From Anthopleura xanthogrammica (lineage: Eukaryota; Cnidaria; Anthozoa; Actiniaria; Actiniidae), in contig OZ025207.1 of assembly GCA_964019055.1 (NCBI GenBank), forward strand, positions 5,011,501 to 5,075,500: a DNA stretch of 64,000 nucleotides. The letters run 5' to 3'. The notes beneath the pieces are model-generated. The model saw only the letters and a program-made list of their open reading frames with translations. It searched no databases and was not told the origin of the DNA. The position numbers and the translations under genes were made by a program. Shown here one piece after another: positions 34,534-47,126 of this stretch; position 1 is the first letter of the stretch; the number at the start of each line of letters is the position of its first letter.

Positions 34534-35483
34534 TTTTAACCCTAACAATGAGGTTTTTTGCTGATGGGATGACTTTTTTGCCAAAATCACGACATTATTG
34601 CTGATGAGAAAACGTATTGGCCGAAAACACGACGTTTTGGCTGATAAAATGAAGTTTTTGGTGAGAAAATGAGATTTTTGGTGAAAAAAGGCGTTTTTGG
34701 CTGAACATTTTTTTTTTGCTGAGAATTTTCTTTTGCCGATAACACGACGTTTTCACTGCTAAAAGCACATTTTGGGCGCGAACAGCACATTTGTGGTGAG
34801 AAAAAGAGTGTTTTGCTGAGAAAAAAGCATTTTTGCTGAAAAAAGGTCATTTTAACCCTAACAATGAGGTTTTTTGCTGATGGGATGACTTTTTTGCCAA
34901 AAACACGGCATTATTGCTGATAAAAAAAAACGTATTGGCTGAAAACACGGGGTTTTCGCTGATAAAATGAAGTTTTTGGTTTGAAAATGAGATTTTTGGT
35001 GAAAAAAGGGGTTTTTGCTTGAACATTTTTTTTTGGCTGAGAATTTTGTTTTGCCGATAACACGACGTTTTCACTGCTAAAAGCACATTTTGGGCGCGAA
35101 CAGCACATTTGTGGTGAGAAAAAGAGTGTTTTGCTGAGAAAAAAGCATTTTTGCTGAAAAAAGGTCATTTTAACCCTAACAATGAGGTTTTTTGCTGATG
35201 GGATGACTTTTTCCCAAAAACACGACATTATTGCTGATGAAAAAAACGTATTGGCCGAAAACACGACGTTTTGGCTGATAAAATGAAGTTTTTGGTGAGA
35301 AAATGAGATTTTTGGTGAAAAAAGGTGTTTTTGGCTGAACATTTTTTTTTGGCTGAGAATATTCTTTTGCCGATAACACGACGTTTTCACTGCTAATAGC
35401 ACATTTTGGGCGCGAACAGCACATTTGTGGTGAGAAAAAGAGTGTTTTGCTGAGAAAAAAGCATTTTTGCTGAAAAAAGGTCA
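34534..35483 (+). repeat. Irregular monomers between two HOR territories
   Basis: Monomers 34534, 34850 and 35168 (316, 318, 316 bp) belong to neither neighbouring dimer family. 34850 is among the most diverged in the window: CACGGCATTATTG, GATAAAAAAAAACG, CACGGGGTTTTCGCTG, TTTGGTTTGAAAATG and TTGCTTGAAC. 35168 has GACTTTTTCCCAAAAAC, otherwise seen only near 1400 and 2035. Such relic monomers are expected at the edges of homogenised domains. Confidence 0.82.
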
Positions 35484-38400
35484 TTTTAACCCTAACAATG
35501 AGGTTTTTTGCTGATGGGATGACTTTTTTGCCAAAAACACGACATTATTGCTGATGAAAAAAACGTATTGGCTGAAAATACGACGTTTTGGCTGATAAAA
35601 TGAAGTTTTTGGTGAGAAAATGAGATTTTTGGTGAAAAAAGGGGTTTTTTGCTGAACATTTGTTTTTGGCTGAGAATTTTCTTTTGCCGATAACACGACG
35701 TTTTCACTGCTAAAAGCACATTTTGGGCGCGAACAGCACATTTGTGGTGAGAAAAAGAGTGTTTTGCTGAGAAAAAAGCATTTTTGCTGAAAAAAGGTCA
35801 TTTTAACCCTAACAATGAGGTTTTTTGCTGATGGGATGACTTTTTTGCCAAAAACACGACCTAATTGCTGATGAAAAAAACGTATTGGCTGATAATACGA
35901 CGTTTTGGCTGATAAAATGAAGTTTTTGGTGAGAAAATGAGATTTTTGGTGAAAAAAGGGGTTTTTGGCTGAACATTTTGTTTTGGCTGAGAATTTTCTT
36001 TTGCCGATAACACGACGTTTTCACTGCTAAAAGCACATTTTGGGCGCGAACAGCACATTTGTGGTGAGAAAAAGAGTGTTTTTGCTGAGAAAAAAGCATT
36101 TTTGCTGAAAAAAGGTCATTTTAACCCTAACAATGAGGTTTTTTGCTGATGGGATGACTTTTTTGCCAAAAACACGACATTATTGCTGATGAAAAAAACG
36201 TATTGGCTGAAAACACGACGTTTTGGCTGATAAAATGAAGTTTTTGGTGAGAAAATGAGATTTTTGGTGAAAAAAGGGGTTTTTTGCTGAACATTTGTTT
36301 TTGGCTGAGAATTTTCTTTTGCCGATAACACGACGTTTTCACTGCTAAAAGCACATTTTGGGCGCGAACAGCACATTTGTGGTGAGAAAAAGAGTGTTTT
36401 GCTGAGAAAAAAGCATTTTTGCTGAAAAAAGGTCATTTTAACCCTAACAATGAGGTTTTTTGCTGATGGGATGACTTTTTTACCAAAAACACTACATAAT
36501 TGCTGATGAAAAAAACGTATTGGCTGAAAATACGACGTTTTGGCTGATAAAATGAAGTTTTTGGTGAGAAAATGAGATTTTTGGTGAAAAAAGGGGTTTT
36601 TGGCTGAACATTTTGTTTTGGCTGAGAATTTTCTTTTGCCGATAACACGACGTTTTCACTGCTAAAAGCACATTTTGGGCGCGAACAGCACATTTGTGGT
36701 GAGAAAAAGAGTGTTTTTGCTGAGAAAAAAGCATTTTTGCTGAAAAAAGGTCATTTTAACCCTAACAATGAGGTTTTTTGCTGATGGGATGACTTTTTTG
36801 CCAAAAACACGACATTATTGCTGATGAAAAAAACGTATTGGCTGAAAACACGACGTTTTGGCTGATAAAATGAAGTTTTTGGTGAGAAAATGAGATTTTT
36901 GGTGAAAAAAGGGGTTTTTTGCTGAACATTTGTTTTTGGCTGAGAATTTTCTTTTGCCGATAACACGACGTTTTCACTGCTAAAAGCACATTTTGGGCGC
37001 GAACAGCACATTTGTGGTGAGAAAAAGAGTGTTTTGCTGAGAAAAAAGCATTTTTGCTGAAAAAAGGTCATTTTAACCCTAACAATGAGGTTTTTTGCTG
37101 ATGGGATGACTTTTTTACCAAAAACACTACATAATTGCTGATGAAAAAAACGTATTGGCTGAAAATACGACGTTTTGGCTGATAAAATGAAGTTTTTGGT
37201 GAGAAAATGAGATTTTTGGTGAAAAAAGGGGTTTTTGGCTGAACATTTTTTTTTGGCTGAAAATTTTCTTTTGGCGATAACACGACGTTTTTACTGCTAA
37301 AAGCACATTTTGGGCGCGAACAGCACATTTGTGGTGAGAAAAAGAGTGTTTTGCTGAGAAAAAAGCATTTTTGCTGAAAAAAGGTCATTTTAACCCTAAC
37401 AATGAGGTTTTTTGCTGATGGGATGACTTTTTTGCCAAAAACACGACATTATTGCTGATGAAAAAAACGTATTGGCTGAAAACACGACGTTTTGGCTGAT
37501 AAAATGAAGTTTTTGGTGAGAAAATGAGATTTTTGGTGAAAAAAGGGGTTTTTTGCTGAACATTTGTTTTTGGCTGAGAATTTTCTTTTGCCGATAACAC
37601 GACGTTTTCACTGCTAAAAGCACATTTTGGGCGCGAACAGCACATTTGTGGTGAGAAAAAGAGTGTTTTGCTGAGAAAAAAGCATTTTTGCTGAAAAAAG
37701 GTCATTTTAACCCTAACAATGAGGTTTTTTGCTGATGGGATGACTTTTTTGCCAAAAACACGACATAATTGCTGATGAAAAAAACGTATTGGCTGAAAAT
37801 ACGACGTTTTGGCTGATAAAATGAAGTTTTTGGTGAGAAAATGAGATTTTTGGTGAAAAAAGGGGTTTTTGGCTGAACATTTTGTTTTGGCTGAGAATTT
37901 TCTTTTGCCGATAACACGACGTTTTCACTGCTAAAAGCACATTTTGGGCGCGAACAGCACATTTGTGGTGAGAAAAAGAGTGTTTTTGCTGAGAAAAAAG
38001 CATTTTTGCTGAAAAAAGGTCATTTTAACCCTAACAATGAGGTTTTTTGCTGATGGGATGACTTTTTTGCCAAAAACACGACATTATTGCTGATGAAAAA
38101 AACGTATTGGCTGAAAACACGACGTTTTGGCTGATAAAATGAAGTTTTTGGTGAGAAAATGAGATTTTTGGTGAAAAAAGGGGTTTTTTGCTGAACATTT
38201 GTTTTTGGCTGAGAATTTTCTTTTGCCGATAACACGACGTTTTCACTGCTAAAAGCACATTTTGGGCGCGAACAGCACATTTGTGGTGAGAAAAAGAGTG
38301 TTTTGCTGAGAAAAAAGCATTTTTGCTGAAAAAAGGTCATTTTAACCCTAACAATGAGGTTTTTTGCTGATGGGATGACTTTTTTGCCAAAAACACGACA

Positions 38401-39291
38401 TAATTGCTGATGAAAAAAACGTATTGGCTGAAAATACGACGTTTTGGCTGATAAAATGAAGTTTTTGGTGAGAAAATGAGATTTTTGGTGAAAAAAGGGG
38501 TTTTTGGCTGAACATTTTGTTTTGGCTGAGAATTTTCTTTTGCCGATAACACGACGTTTTCACTGCTAAAAGCACATTTTGGGCGCGAACAGCACATTTG
38601 TGGTGAGAAAAAGAGTGTTTTTGCTGAGAAAAAAGCATTTTTGCTGAAAAAAGGTCATTTTAACCCTAACAATGAGGTTTTTTGCTGATGGGATGACTTT
38701 TTTGCCAAAAACACGACATTATTGCTGATGAAAAAAACGTATTGGCTGAAAACACGACGTTTTGGCTGATAAAATGAAGTTTTTGGTGAGAAAATGAGAT
38801 TTTTGGTGAAAAAAGGGGTTTTTTGCTGAACATTTGTTTTTGGCTGAGAATTTTCTTTTGCCGATAACACGACGTTTTCACTGCTAAAAGCACATTTTGG
38901 GCGCGAACAGCACATTTGTGGTGAGAAAAAGAGTGTTTTGCTGAGGAAAAAGCATTTTTGCTGAAAAAAGGTCATTTTAACCCTATTAATGAGGTTTTTT
39001 GCTGATGGGATGACTTTTTTGCCAAAAACACGACATTATTGCTGATGAAAAAAACGTATTGGCTGAAAACACGACGTTTTGGCTGATAAAATGAAGTTTT
39101 TGGTGAGAAAATGAGATTTTTGGTGAAAAAAGGGGTTTTTGGCTGAACATTTTGTTTTGGCTGAGAATTTTCTTTTGCCGATAACACGACGTTTTCACTG
39201 CTAAAAGCACATTTTGAGCGCGAACAGCACATTTGTGGTGAGAAAAAGAGTGTTTTGCTGAGAAAAAAGCATTTTTGCTGAAAAAAGGTCA
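35484..39291 (+). repeat. 634/635-bp dimer HOR, six copies
   Basis: Dimers start at 35484, 36119, 36754, 37388, 38023 and 38658. First monomers have GCTGAACATTTG with T5 (TTTGTTTTTGGCTGAG). Second monomers mostly have AACATTTTGTTTTGGCTG, a TAATTGC variant in u3/u4 (GACCTAATTGC, CACTACATAATTGC or GACATAATTGC) and AATACGACG, with an extra T before GCTGAG in u15. Exceptions are 37071 (T9, GGCTGAAAATTTT, TTGGCGAT) and the last, 38975, which loses the TAATTGC change and gains CTATTAATGAGG and GAGCGCG. Confidence 0.9.
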
Positions 39292-40559
39292 TTTTAACCA
39301 TAACAATGAGGTTTTTTGCTGATGGGATGACTTTTTTGCCAAAAACACGACATTATTGCTGATGAAAAAAACGTATTGGCTGAAAATACGACGTTTTGGC
39401 TGATAAAATGAAGTTTTTGGTGAGAAAATGAGATTTTTGGTGAAAAAAGGGGTTTTTGCCTGAATATTTTTTTTTGGCTGAGAATTTTCTTTTGCCGATA
39501 ACACGACGTTTTCACTGCTAAATGCACATTTTGGGCGCGAACAGCACATTTGTGGTGAGAAAAAGAGTGTTTTACTGAGAAAAAAGCATTTTTGCTGAAA
39601 AAAGGTCATTTTAACCCTAACAATGAGGTTTTTTGCTGATGGGATGACTTTTTTGCCAAAAACACGACATTATTGCTGATGAAAAAAACGTATTGGCTAA
39701 AAACACGACGTTTTGGCTGATAAAATGAAGTTTTTGGTGAGAAAATGAGATTTTTGGTGAAAAAAGGTGTTTTTGGCTGAACATTTGTTTTTGGCTGAGA
39801 ATTTTCTTTTGCCGATAACACGACGTTTTCACTGCTAAAAGCACATTTTGGGCGCGAACAGCACATTTGTGGTGAGAAAAAGAGTGTTTTGCTGAGAAAA
39901 AAGCATTTTTGCTGAAAAAAGGTCATTTTAACCCTAACAATGAGGTTTTTTGCTGATGGGATGACTTTTTTGCCAAAAACACGACATTATTGCTGATGAA
40001 AAAAACGTATTGGCTGAAAACACGACGTTTTGGCTGATAAAATGAAGTTTTTGGTGAGAAAATGAGATTTTTGGTGAAAAAAGGGGTTTTTGGCTGAACA
40101 TTTTTTTTTGGCTGAGAATTTTGTGTCGCTGATAACACGACGTTTTCACTGCTAAAAGCACATTTTGGGCGCGAACAGCACATTTGTGGTGAGAAAAAGA
40201 GTAATTTGCTGAGAAAAAAGCATTTTTGCTGAAAAAAGGTCATTTTAACCCTAACAATGAGGTTTTTTGCTGATGGGATGACTTTTTTGCCAAAAACACG
40301 ACATTATTGCTGATGAAAAAAACGTATTGGCTGAAAACACGACGTTTTGGCTGATAAAATGAAGTTTTTGGTGAGAAAATGAGATTTTTGGTGAAAAAAG
40401 GGGTTTTTGGCTGAACATTTTTTTTTGGCTGAGATTTTTCTTTTGCCGATAACACGACGTTTTCACTGCTAAAAGCACATTTTGGGCGCGAACAGCACAT
40501 TTGTGGTGAGAAAAAGAGTGTTTTGCTGAGGAAAAAGCATTTTTGCTGAAAAAAGGTCA
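39292..40559 (+). repeat. Four monomers linking the dimer and GAGCGCG families
   Basis: Monomers at 39292 (TTAACCATAAC, TTTTTGCCTGAATAT), 39609 (GGCTAAAAACACG), 39926 (GAATTTTGTGTCGCTG and GAGTAATTTGC, both unique) and 40243 (GAGATTTTTC, GAGGAAAAAGC). Monomer 38975 before them and 40560 after them carry the same CTATTAATGAGG plus GAGCGCG set, 1585 bp apart, so this segment is the remainder of a five-monomer period. Confidence 0.82.
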
Positions 40560-41827
40560 TTTTAACCCTATTAATGAGGTTTTTTGCTGATGGGATGACT
40601 TTTTTGCCAAAAACACGACATTATTGCTGATGAAAAAAACGTATTGGCTGAAAACACGACGTTTTGGCTGATAAAATGAAGTTTTTGGTGAGAAAATGAG
40701 ATTTTTGGTGAAAAAAGGGGTTTTTGGCTGAACATTTTGTTTTGGCTGAGAATTTTCTTTTGCCGATAACACGACGTTTTCACTGCTAAAAGCACATTTT
40801 GAGCGCGAACAGCACATTTGTGGTGAGAAAAAGAGTGTTTTGCTGAGAAAAAAGCATTTTTGCTGAAAAAAGGTCATTTTAACCATAACAATGAGGTTTT
40901 TTGCTGATGGGATGACTTTTTTGCCAAAAACACGACATTATTGCTGATGAAAAAAACGTATTGGCTGAAAACACGACGTTTTGGCTGATAAAATGAAGTT
41001 TTTGGTGAGAAAATGAGATTTTTGGTGAAAAAAGGGGTTTTTGGCTGAACATTTTTTTTTGGCTGAGAATTTTCTTTTGCCGATAACACGACGTTTTCAC
41101 TGCTAAAAGCACATTTTGAGCGCGAACAGCACATTTGTGGTGAGAAAAAGAGTGTTTTGCTGAGAAAAAAGCATTTTTGCTGAAAAAAGGTCATTTTAAC
41201 CATAACAATGAGGTTTTTTGCTGATGGGATGACTTTTTTGCCAAAAACACGACATTATTGCTGATGAAAAAAACGTATTGGCTGAAAACACGACGTTTTG
41301 GCTGATAAAATGAAGTTTTTGGTGAGAAAATGAGATTTTTGGTGAAAAAAGGGGTTTTTGGCTGAACATTTTGTTTTGGCTGAGAATTTTCTTTTGCCGA
41401 TAACACGACGTTTTCACTGCTAAAAGCACATTTTGGGCGCGAACAGCACATTTGTGGTGAGAAAAAGAGTGTTTTGCTGAGGAAAAAGCATTTTTGCTGA
41501 AAAAAGGTCATTTTAACCCTAACAATGAGGTTTTTTGCTGATGGGATGACTTTTTTGCCAAAAACACGACATTATTGCTGATGAAAAAAACGTATTGGCT
41601 GAAAACACGACGTTTTGGCTGATAAAATGAAGTTTTTGGTGAGAAAATGAGATTTTTGGTGAAAAAAGGGGTTTTTGGCTGAACATTTTTTTTTGGCTGA
41701 GAATTTTCTTTTGCCGATAACACGACGTTTTCACTGCTAAAAGCACATTTTGAGCGCGAACAGCACATTTGTGGTGAGAAAAAGAGTGTTTTGCTGAGAA
41801 AAAAGCATTTTTGCTGAAAAAAGGTCA

Positions 41828-42008
41828 TTTTAACCATAACAATGAGGTTTTTTGCTGATGGGATGACTTTTTTGCCAAAAACACGACATTATTGCTGATG
41901 AAAAAACGTATTGGCTGAAAACACGACGTTTTGGCTGATAAAATGAAGTTTTTGGTGAGAAAATGAGTGTTTTGCTGAGAAAAAAGCATTTTTGCTGAAA
42001 AAAGGTCA
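41828..42008 (+). repeat. Shortened 181-bp monomer (u7-u14 fusion), unit 1
   Basis: GGTGAGAAAATGAG is joined to TGTTTTGCTGAG near 41954-41970, deleting 135 bp between paralogous u7 and u14. It also has one A fewer in u4 (GATGAAAAAACG), which explains 181 rather than 182 bp. Copies at 43277 and 45360 have the same form. Confidence 0.92.
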
Positions 42009-43276
42009 TTTTAACCCTAACAATGAGGTTTTTTGCTGATGGGATGACTTTTTTGCCAAAAACACGACATTATTGCTGATGAAAAAAACGTATTGGCTGA
42101 AAACACGACGTTTTGGCTTATAAAATGAAGTTTTTGGTGAGAAAATGAGATTTTTGGTGAAAAAAGGGGTTTTTGGCTGAACATTTTTTTTTGGCTGAGA
42201 ATTTTCTTTTGCCGATAACACGACGTTTTCACTGCTAAAAGCACATTTTGAGCGCGAACAGCACATTTGTGGTGAGAAAAAGAGTGTTTTGCTGAGAAAA
42301 AAGCATTTTTGCTGAAAAAAGGTCATTTTAACCCTAACAATGAGGTTTTTTGCTGATGGGATGACTTTTTTGCCAAAAACACGACATTATTGCTGATGAA
42401 AAAAACGTATTGGCTGAAAACACGACGTTTTGGCTGATAAAATGAAGTTTTTGGTGAGAAAATGAGATTTTTGGTGAAAAAAGGGGTTTTTGGCTGAACA
42501 TTTTTTTTTGGCTGAGAATTTTCTTTTGCCGATAACACGACGTTTTCACTGCTAAAAGCACATTTTGGGCGCGAACAGCACATTTGTGGTGAGAAAAAGA
42601 GTGTTTTGCTGAGGAAAAAGCATTTTTGCTGAAAAAAGGTCATTTTAACCCTATTAATGAGGTTTTTTGCTGATGGGATGACTTTTTTGCCAAAAACACG
42701 ACATTATTGCTGATGAAAAAAACGTATTGGCTGAAAACACGACGTTTTGGCTGATAAAATGAAGTTTTTGGTGAGAAAATGAGATTTTTGGTGAAAAAAG
42801 GGGTTTTTGGCTGAACATTTTGTTTTGGCTGAGAATTTTCTTTTGCCGATAACACGACGTTTTCACTGCTAAAAGCACATTTTGAGCGCGAACAGCACAT
42901 TTGTGGTGAGAAAAAGAGTGTTTTGCTGAGAAAAAAGCATTTTTGCTGAAAAAAGGTCATTTTAACCATAACAATGAGGTTTTTTGCTGATGGGATGACT
43001 TTTTTGCCAAAAACACGACATTATTGCTGATGAAAAAAACGTATTGGCTGAAAACACGACGTTTTGGCTGATAAAATGAAGTTTTTGGTGAGAAAATGAG
43101 ATTTTTGGTGAAAAAAGGGGTTTTTGGCTGAACATTTTTTTTTGGCTGAGAATTTTCTTTTGCCGATAACACGACGTTTTCACTGCTAAAAGCACATTTT
43201 GAGCGCGAACAGCACATTTGTGGTGAGAAAAAGAGTGTTTTGCTGAGAAAAAAGCATTTTTGCTGAAAAAAGGTCA

Positions 43277-43457
43277 TTTTAACCATAACAATGAGGTTTT
43301 TTGCTGATGGGATGACATTTTTGCCAAAAACACGACATTATTGCTGATGAAAAAACGTATTGGCTGAAAACACGACGTTTTGGCTGATAAAATGAAGTTT
43401 TTGGTGAGAAAATGAGTGTTTTGCTGAGAAAAAAGCATTTTTGCTGAAAAAAGGTCA
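43277..43457 (+). repeat. Shortened 181-bp monomer (u7-u14 fusion), unit 2
   Basis: Same junction as 41828 (near 43403-43420). A private GATGACATTTTTGCC in u2 separates it from the other two copies, so it has had time to mutate since duplication. Confidence 0.92.
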
Positions 43458-45359
43458 TTTTAACCCTAACAATGAGGTTTTTTGCTGATGGGATGACTTT
43501 TTTGCCAAAAACACGACATTATTGCTGATGAAAAAAACGTATTGGCTGAAAACACGACGTTTTGGCTTATAAAATGAAGTTTTTGGTGAGAAAATGAGAT
43601 TTTTGGTGAAAAAAGGGGTTTTTGGCTGAACATTTTTTTTTGGCTGAGAATTTTCTTTTGCCGATAACACGACGTTTTCACTGCTAAAAGCACATTTTGA
43701 GCGCGAACAGCACATTTGTGGTGAGAAAAAGAGTGTTTTGCTGAGAAAAAAGCATTTTTGCTGAAAAAAGGTCATTTTAACCCTAACAATGAGGTTTTTT
43801 GCTGATGGGATGACTTTTTTGCCAAAAACACGACATTATTGCTGATGAAAAAAACGTATTGGCTGAAAACACGACGTTTTGGCTGATAAAATGAAGTTTT
43901 TGGTGAGAAAATGAGATTTTTGGTGAAAAAAGGGGTTTTTGGCTGAACATTTTTTTTTGGCTGAGAATTTTCTTTTGCCGATAACACGACGTTTTCACTG
44001 CTAAAAGCACATTTTGGGCGCGAACAGCACATTTGTGGTGAGAAAAAGAGTGTTTTGCTGAGGAAAAAGCATTTTTGCTGAAAAAAGGTCATTTTAACCC
44101 TATTAATGAGGTTTTTTGCTGATGGGATGACTTTTTTGCCAAAAACACGACATTATTGCTGATGAAAAAAACGTATTGGCTGAAAACACGACGTTTTGGC
44201 TGATAAAATGAAGTTTTTGGTGAGAAAATGAGATTTTTGGTGAAAAAAGGGGTTTTTGGCTGAACATTTTGTTTTGGCTGAGAATTTTCTTTTGCCGATA
44301 ACACGACGTTTTCACTGCTAAAAGCACATTTTGAGCGCGAACAGCACATTTGTGGTGAGAAAAAGAGTGTTTTGCTGAGAAAAAAGCATTTTTGCTGAAA
44401 AAAGGTCATTTTAACCATAACAATGAGGTTTTTTGCTGATGGGATGACTTTTTTGCCAAAAACACGACATTATTGCTGATGAAAAAAACGTATTGGCTGA
44501 AAACACGACGTTTTGGCTGATAAAATGAAGTTTTTGGTGAGAAAATGAGATTTTTGGTGAAAAAAGGGGTTTTTGGCTGAACATTTTTTTTTGGCTGAGA
44601 ATTTTCTTTTGCCGATAACACGACGTTTTCACTGCTAAAAGCACATTTTGAGCGCGAACAGCACATTTGTGGTGAGAAAAAGAGTGTTTTGCTGAGAAAA
44701 AAGCATTTTTGCTGAAAAAAGGTCATTTTAACCATAACAATGAGGTTTTTTGCTGATGGGATGACTTTTTTGCCAAAAACACGACATTATTGCTGATGAA
44801 AAAAACGTATTGGCTGAAAACACGACGTTTTGGCTGATAAAATGAAGTTTTTGGTGAGAAAATGAGATTTTTGGTGAAAAAAGGGGTTTTTGGCTGAACA
44901 TTTTTTTTTGGCTGAGAATTTTCTTTTGCCGATAACACGACGTTTTCACTGCTAAAAGCACATTTTGGGCGCGAACAGCACATTTGTGGTGAGAAAAAGA
45001 GTGTTTTGCTGAGGAAAAAGCATTTTTGCTGAAAAAAGGTCATTTTAACCCTAACAATGAGGTTTTTTGCTGATGGGATGACTTTTTTGCCAAAAACACG
45101 ACATTATTGCTGATGAAAAAAACGTATTGGCTGAAAACACGACGTTTTGGCTGATAAAATGAAGTTTTTGGTGAGAAAATGAGATTTTTGGTGAAAAAAG
45201 GGGTTTTTGGCTGAACATTTTTTTTTGGCTGAGAATTTTCTTTTGCCGATAACACGACGTTTTCACTGCTAAAAGCACATTTTGAGCGCGAACAGCACAT
45301 TTGTGGTGAGAAAAAGAGTGTTTTGCTGAGAAAAAAGCATTTTTGCTGAAAAAAGGTCA

Positions 45360-45540
45360 TTTTAACCATAACAATGAGGTTTTTTGCTGATGGGATGACT
45401 TTTTTGCCAAAAACACGACATTATTGCTGATGAAAAAACGTATTGGCTGAAAACACGACGTTTTGGCTGATAAAATGAAGTTTTTGGTGAGAAAATGAGT
45501 GTTTTGCTGAGAAAAAAGCATTTTTGCTGAAAAAAGGTCA
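45360..45540 (+). repeat. Shortened 181-bp monomer (u7-u14 fusion), unit 3
   Basis: Same junction as 41828 (near 45486-45503) and apparently identical to it, which supports units 1 and 3 being copies of each other. Confidence 0.92.
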
Positions 45541-46174
45541 TTTTAACCCTAACAATGAGGTTTTTTGCTGATGGGATGACTTTTTTGCCAAAAACACGAC
45601 ATTATTGCTGATGAAAAAAACGTATTGGCTGAAAACACGACGTTTTGGCTTATAAAATGAAGTTTTTGGTGAGAAAATGAGATTTTTGGTGAAAAAAGGG
45701 GTTTTTGGCTGAACATTTTTTTTTGGCTGAGAATTTTCTTTTGCCGATAACACGACGTTTTCACTGCTAAAAGCACATTTTGAGCGCGAACAGCACATTT
45801 GTGGTGAGAAAAAGAGTGTTTTGCTGAGAAAAAAGCATTTTTGCTGAAAAAAGGTCATTTTAACCATAACAATGAGGTTTTTTGCTGATGGGATGACTTT
45901 TTTGCCAAAAACACGACATTATTGCTGATGAAAAAAACGTATTGGCTGAAAAAACGACGTTTTGGCTGATAAAATGAAGTTTTTGGTAACAAAATGAGAT
46001 TTTTGGTGAAAAAAGGGGTTTTTGGCTGAACATTTTTTTTTGGCTGAGAATTTTCTTTTGCCGATAACACGACGTTTTCACTGCTAAAAGCACATATTGA
46101 GCGCGAACAGCACATTTGTGGTGAGAAAAAGAGTGTGTTGCTGAGAAAAAAGCATTTTTGCTGAAAAAAGGTCA

Positions 46175-47126
46175 TTTTAACCCTAACAATGAGGTTTTTT
46201 GCTGATGGGATGACTTTTTTGCCAAAAACACGACATTATTGCTGATGAAAAAAACGTATTGGCTGAAAACACGACGTTTTGGCTGATAAAATGAAGTTTT
46301 TGGTGAGAAAATGAGATTTTTGGTGAAAAAAGGTGTTTTTGGCTGACAATTTTTTTTTGGCTGAGAATTTTGTTTTGCCGACAACACGACGTTTTCACTG
46401 CTAAAAGCACATTTTGGGCGCGAACAGCACATTTGTGGTGAGAAAAAGAGTGTTTTGCTGAGAAAAAAGCATTTTTGCTGAAAAAAGGTCATTTTAACCC
46501 TAACAATGAGGTTTTTTGCTGATGGGATGACTTTTTTGCCAAAAACACGACATTATTGCTGATGAAAAAAACGTATTGGTTGAAAACACGACGTTTTGGC
46601 TGATAAAATGAAGTTTTTGGTGAGAAAATGAGATTTTTGGTGAAAAAAGGGGTTTTTGGCTGAACATTTTTTTTTGGCTGAGAATTTTGTTTTGCCGATA
46701 ACACGACGTTTTCACTGCTAAAAGCACATTTTGGGCGCGAACCGCACATTTGTGATGAGAAAAAGAGTGTTTTGCTGAGAAAAAAAGCAATTTTGCTGAA
46801 AAAAGGTCATTTTAACCCTAACAATGAGGTTTTTTGCTGACGGGATGACTTTTTTGCCAAAATCACGACATTATTGCTGATGAAAAAAACGTATTGGCTG
46901 AAAACACGACGTTTTGGCTGATAAAATGAAGTTTTTGGTGAGAAAATGAGATTTTTGGTGAAAAAAGGGGTTTTTGGCTGAACATTTTTTTTTGGCTGAG
47001 AATTTTTTTTTGCCGATAACACGACGTTTTCACTGCTAAAAGCACATTTTGGGCGCGAACAGCACATTTGTGGTGAGAAAAAGAGTGTTTTGCTAAGAAA
47101 AATGCAATTTTGCTGAAAAAAGGTCA
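46175..47126 (+). repeat. Three mixed monomers
   Basis: Monomers 46175 (GGCTGACAA before T9, GCCGACAACACG), 46492 (TTGGTTGAAAAC, GAACCGCAC, GTGATGAG) and 46810 (GCTGACGGG, AAAATCACG, GCTAAGAAAAATGC). They show no HOR period with each other. 46175 is closely matched by 48105. Confidence 0.82.

Larger units (their letters stand above)
40560..46174 (+). repeat. Compound HOR: 2083, 1449 and 2083 bp units
   Basis: Unit 1 is 40560, 40877, 41194, 41511, 41828 (181 bp), 42009, 42326. Unit 2 is 42643, 42960, 43277 (181 bp), 43458, 43775. Unit 3 is 44092, 44409, 44726, 45043, 45360 (181 bp), 45541, 45858. Each starts with CTATTAATGAGG, contains one 181-bp shortened monomer, and follows it with GGCTTATAAAATG (near 42116, 43565, 45649). 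Unit 2 lacks the third and fourth monomers of the other two. Lengths are 2083 (6x317+181), 1449 (4x317+181) and 2083. GAGCGCG and TTAACCATAAC mark most members. A deletion monomer has thus become a fixed part of an amplified unit. Confidence 0.92.

Noticed and set aside
41022..41045. G-quadruplex potential from GGGG in u8
   Set aside because: Only one G4 run per monomer with no neighbouring G-runs at suitable spacing. Many monomers have GGTG instead.
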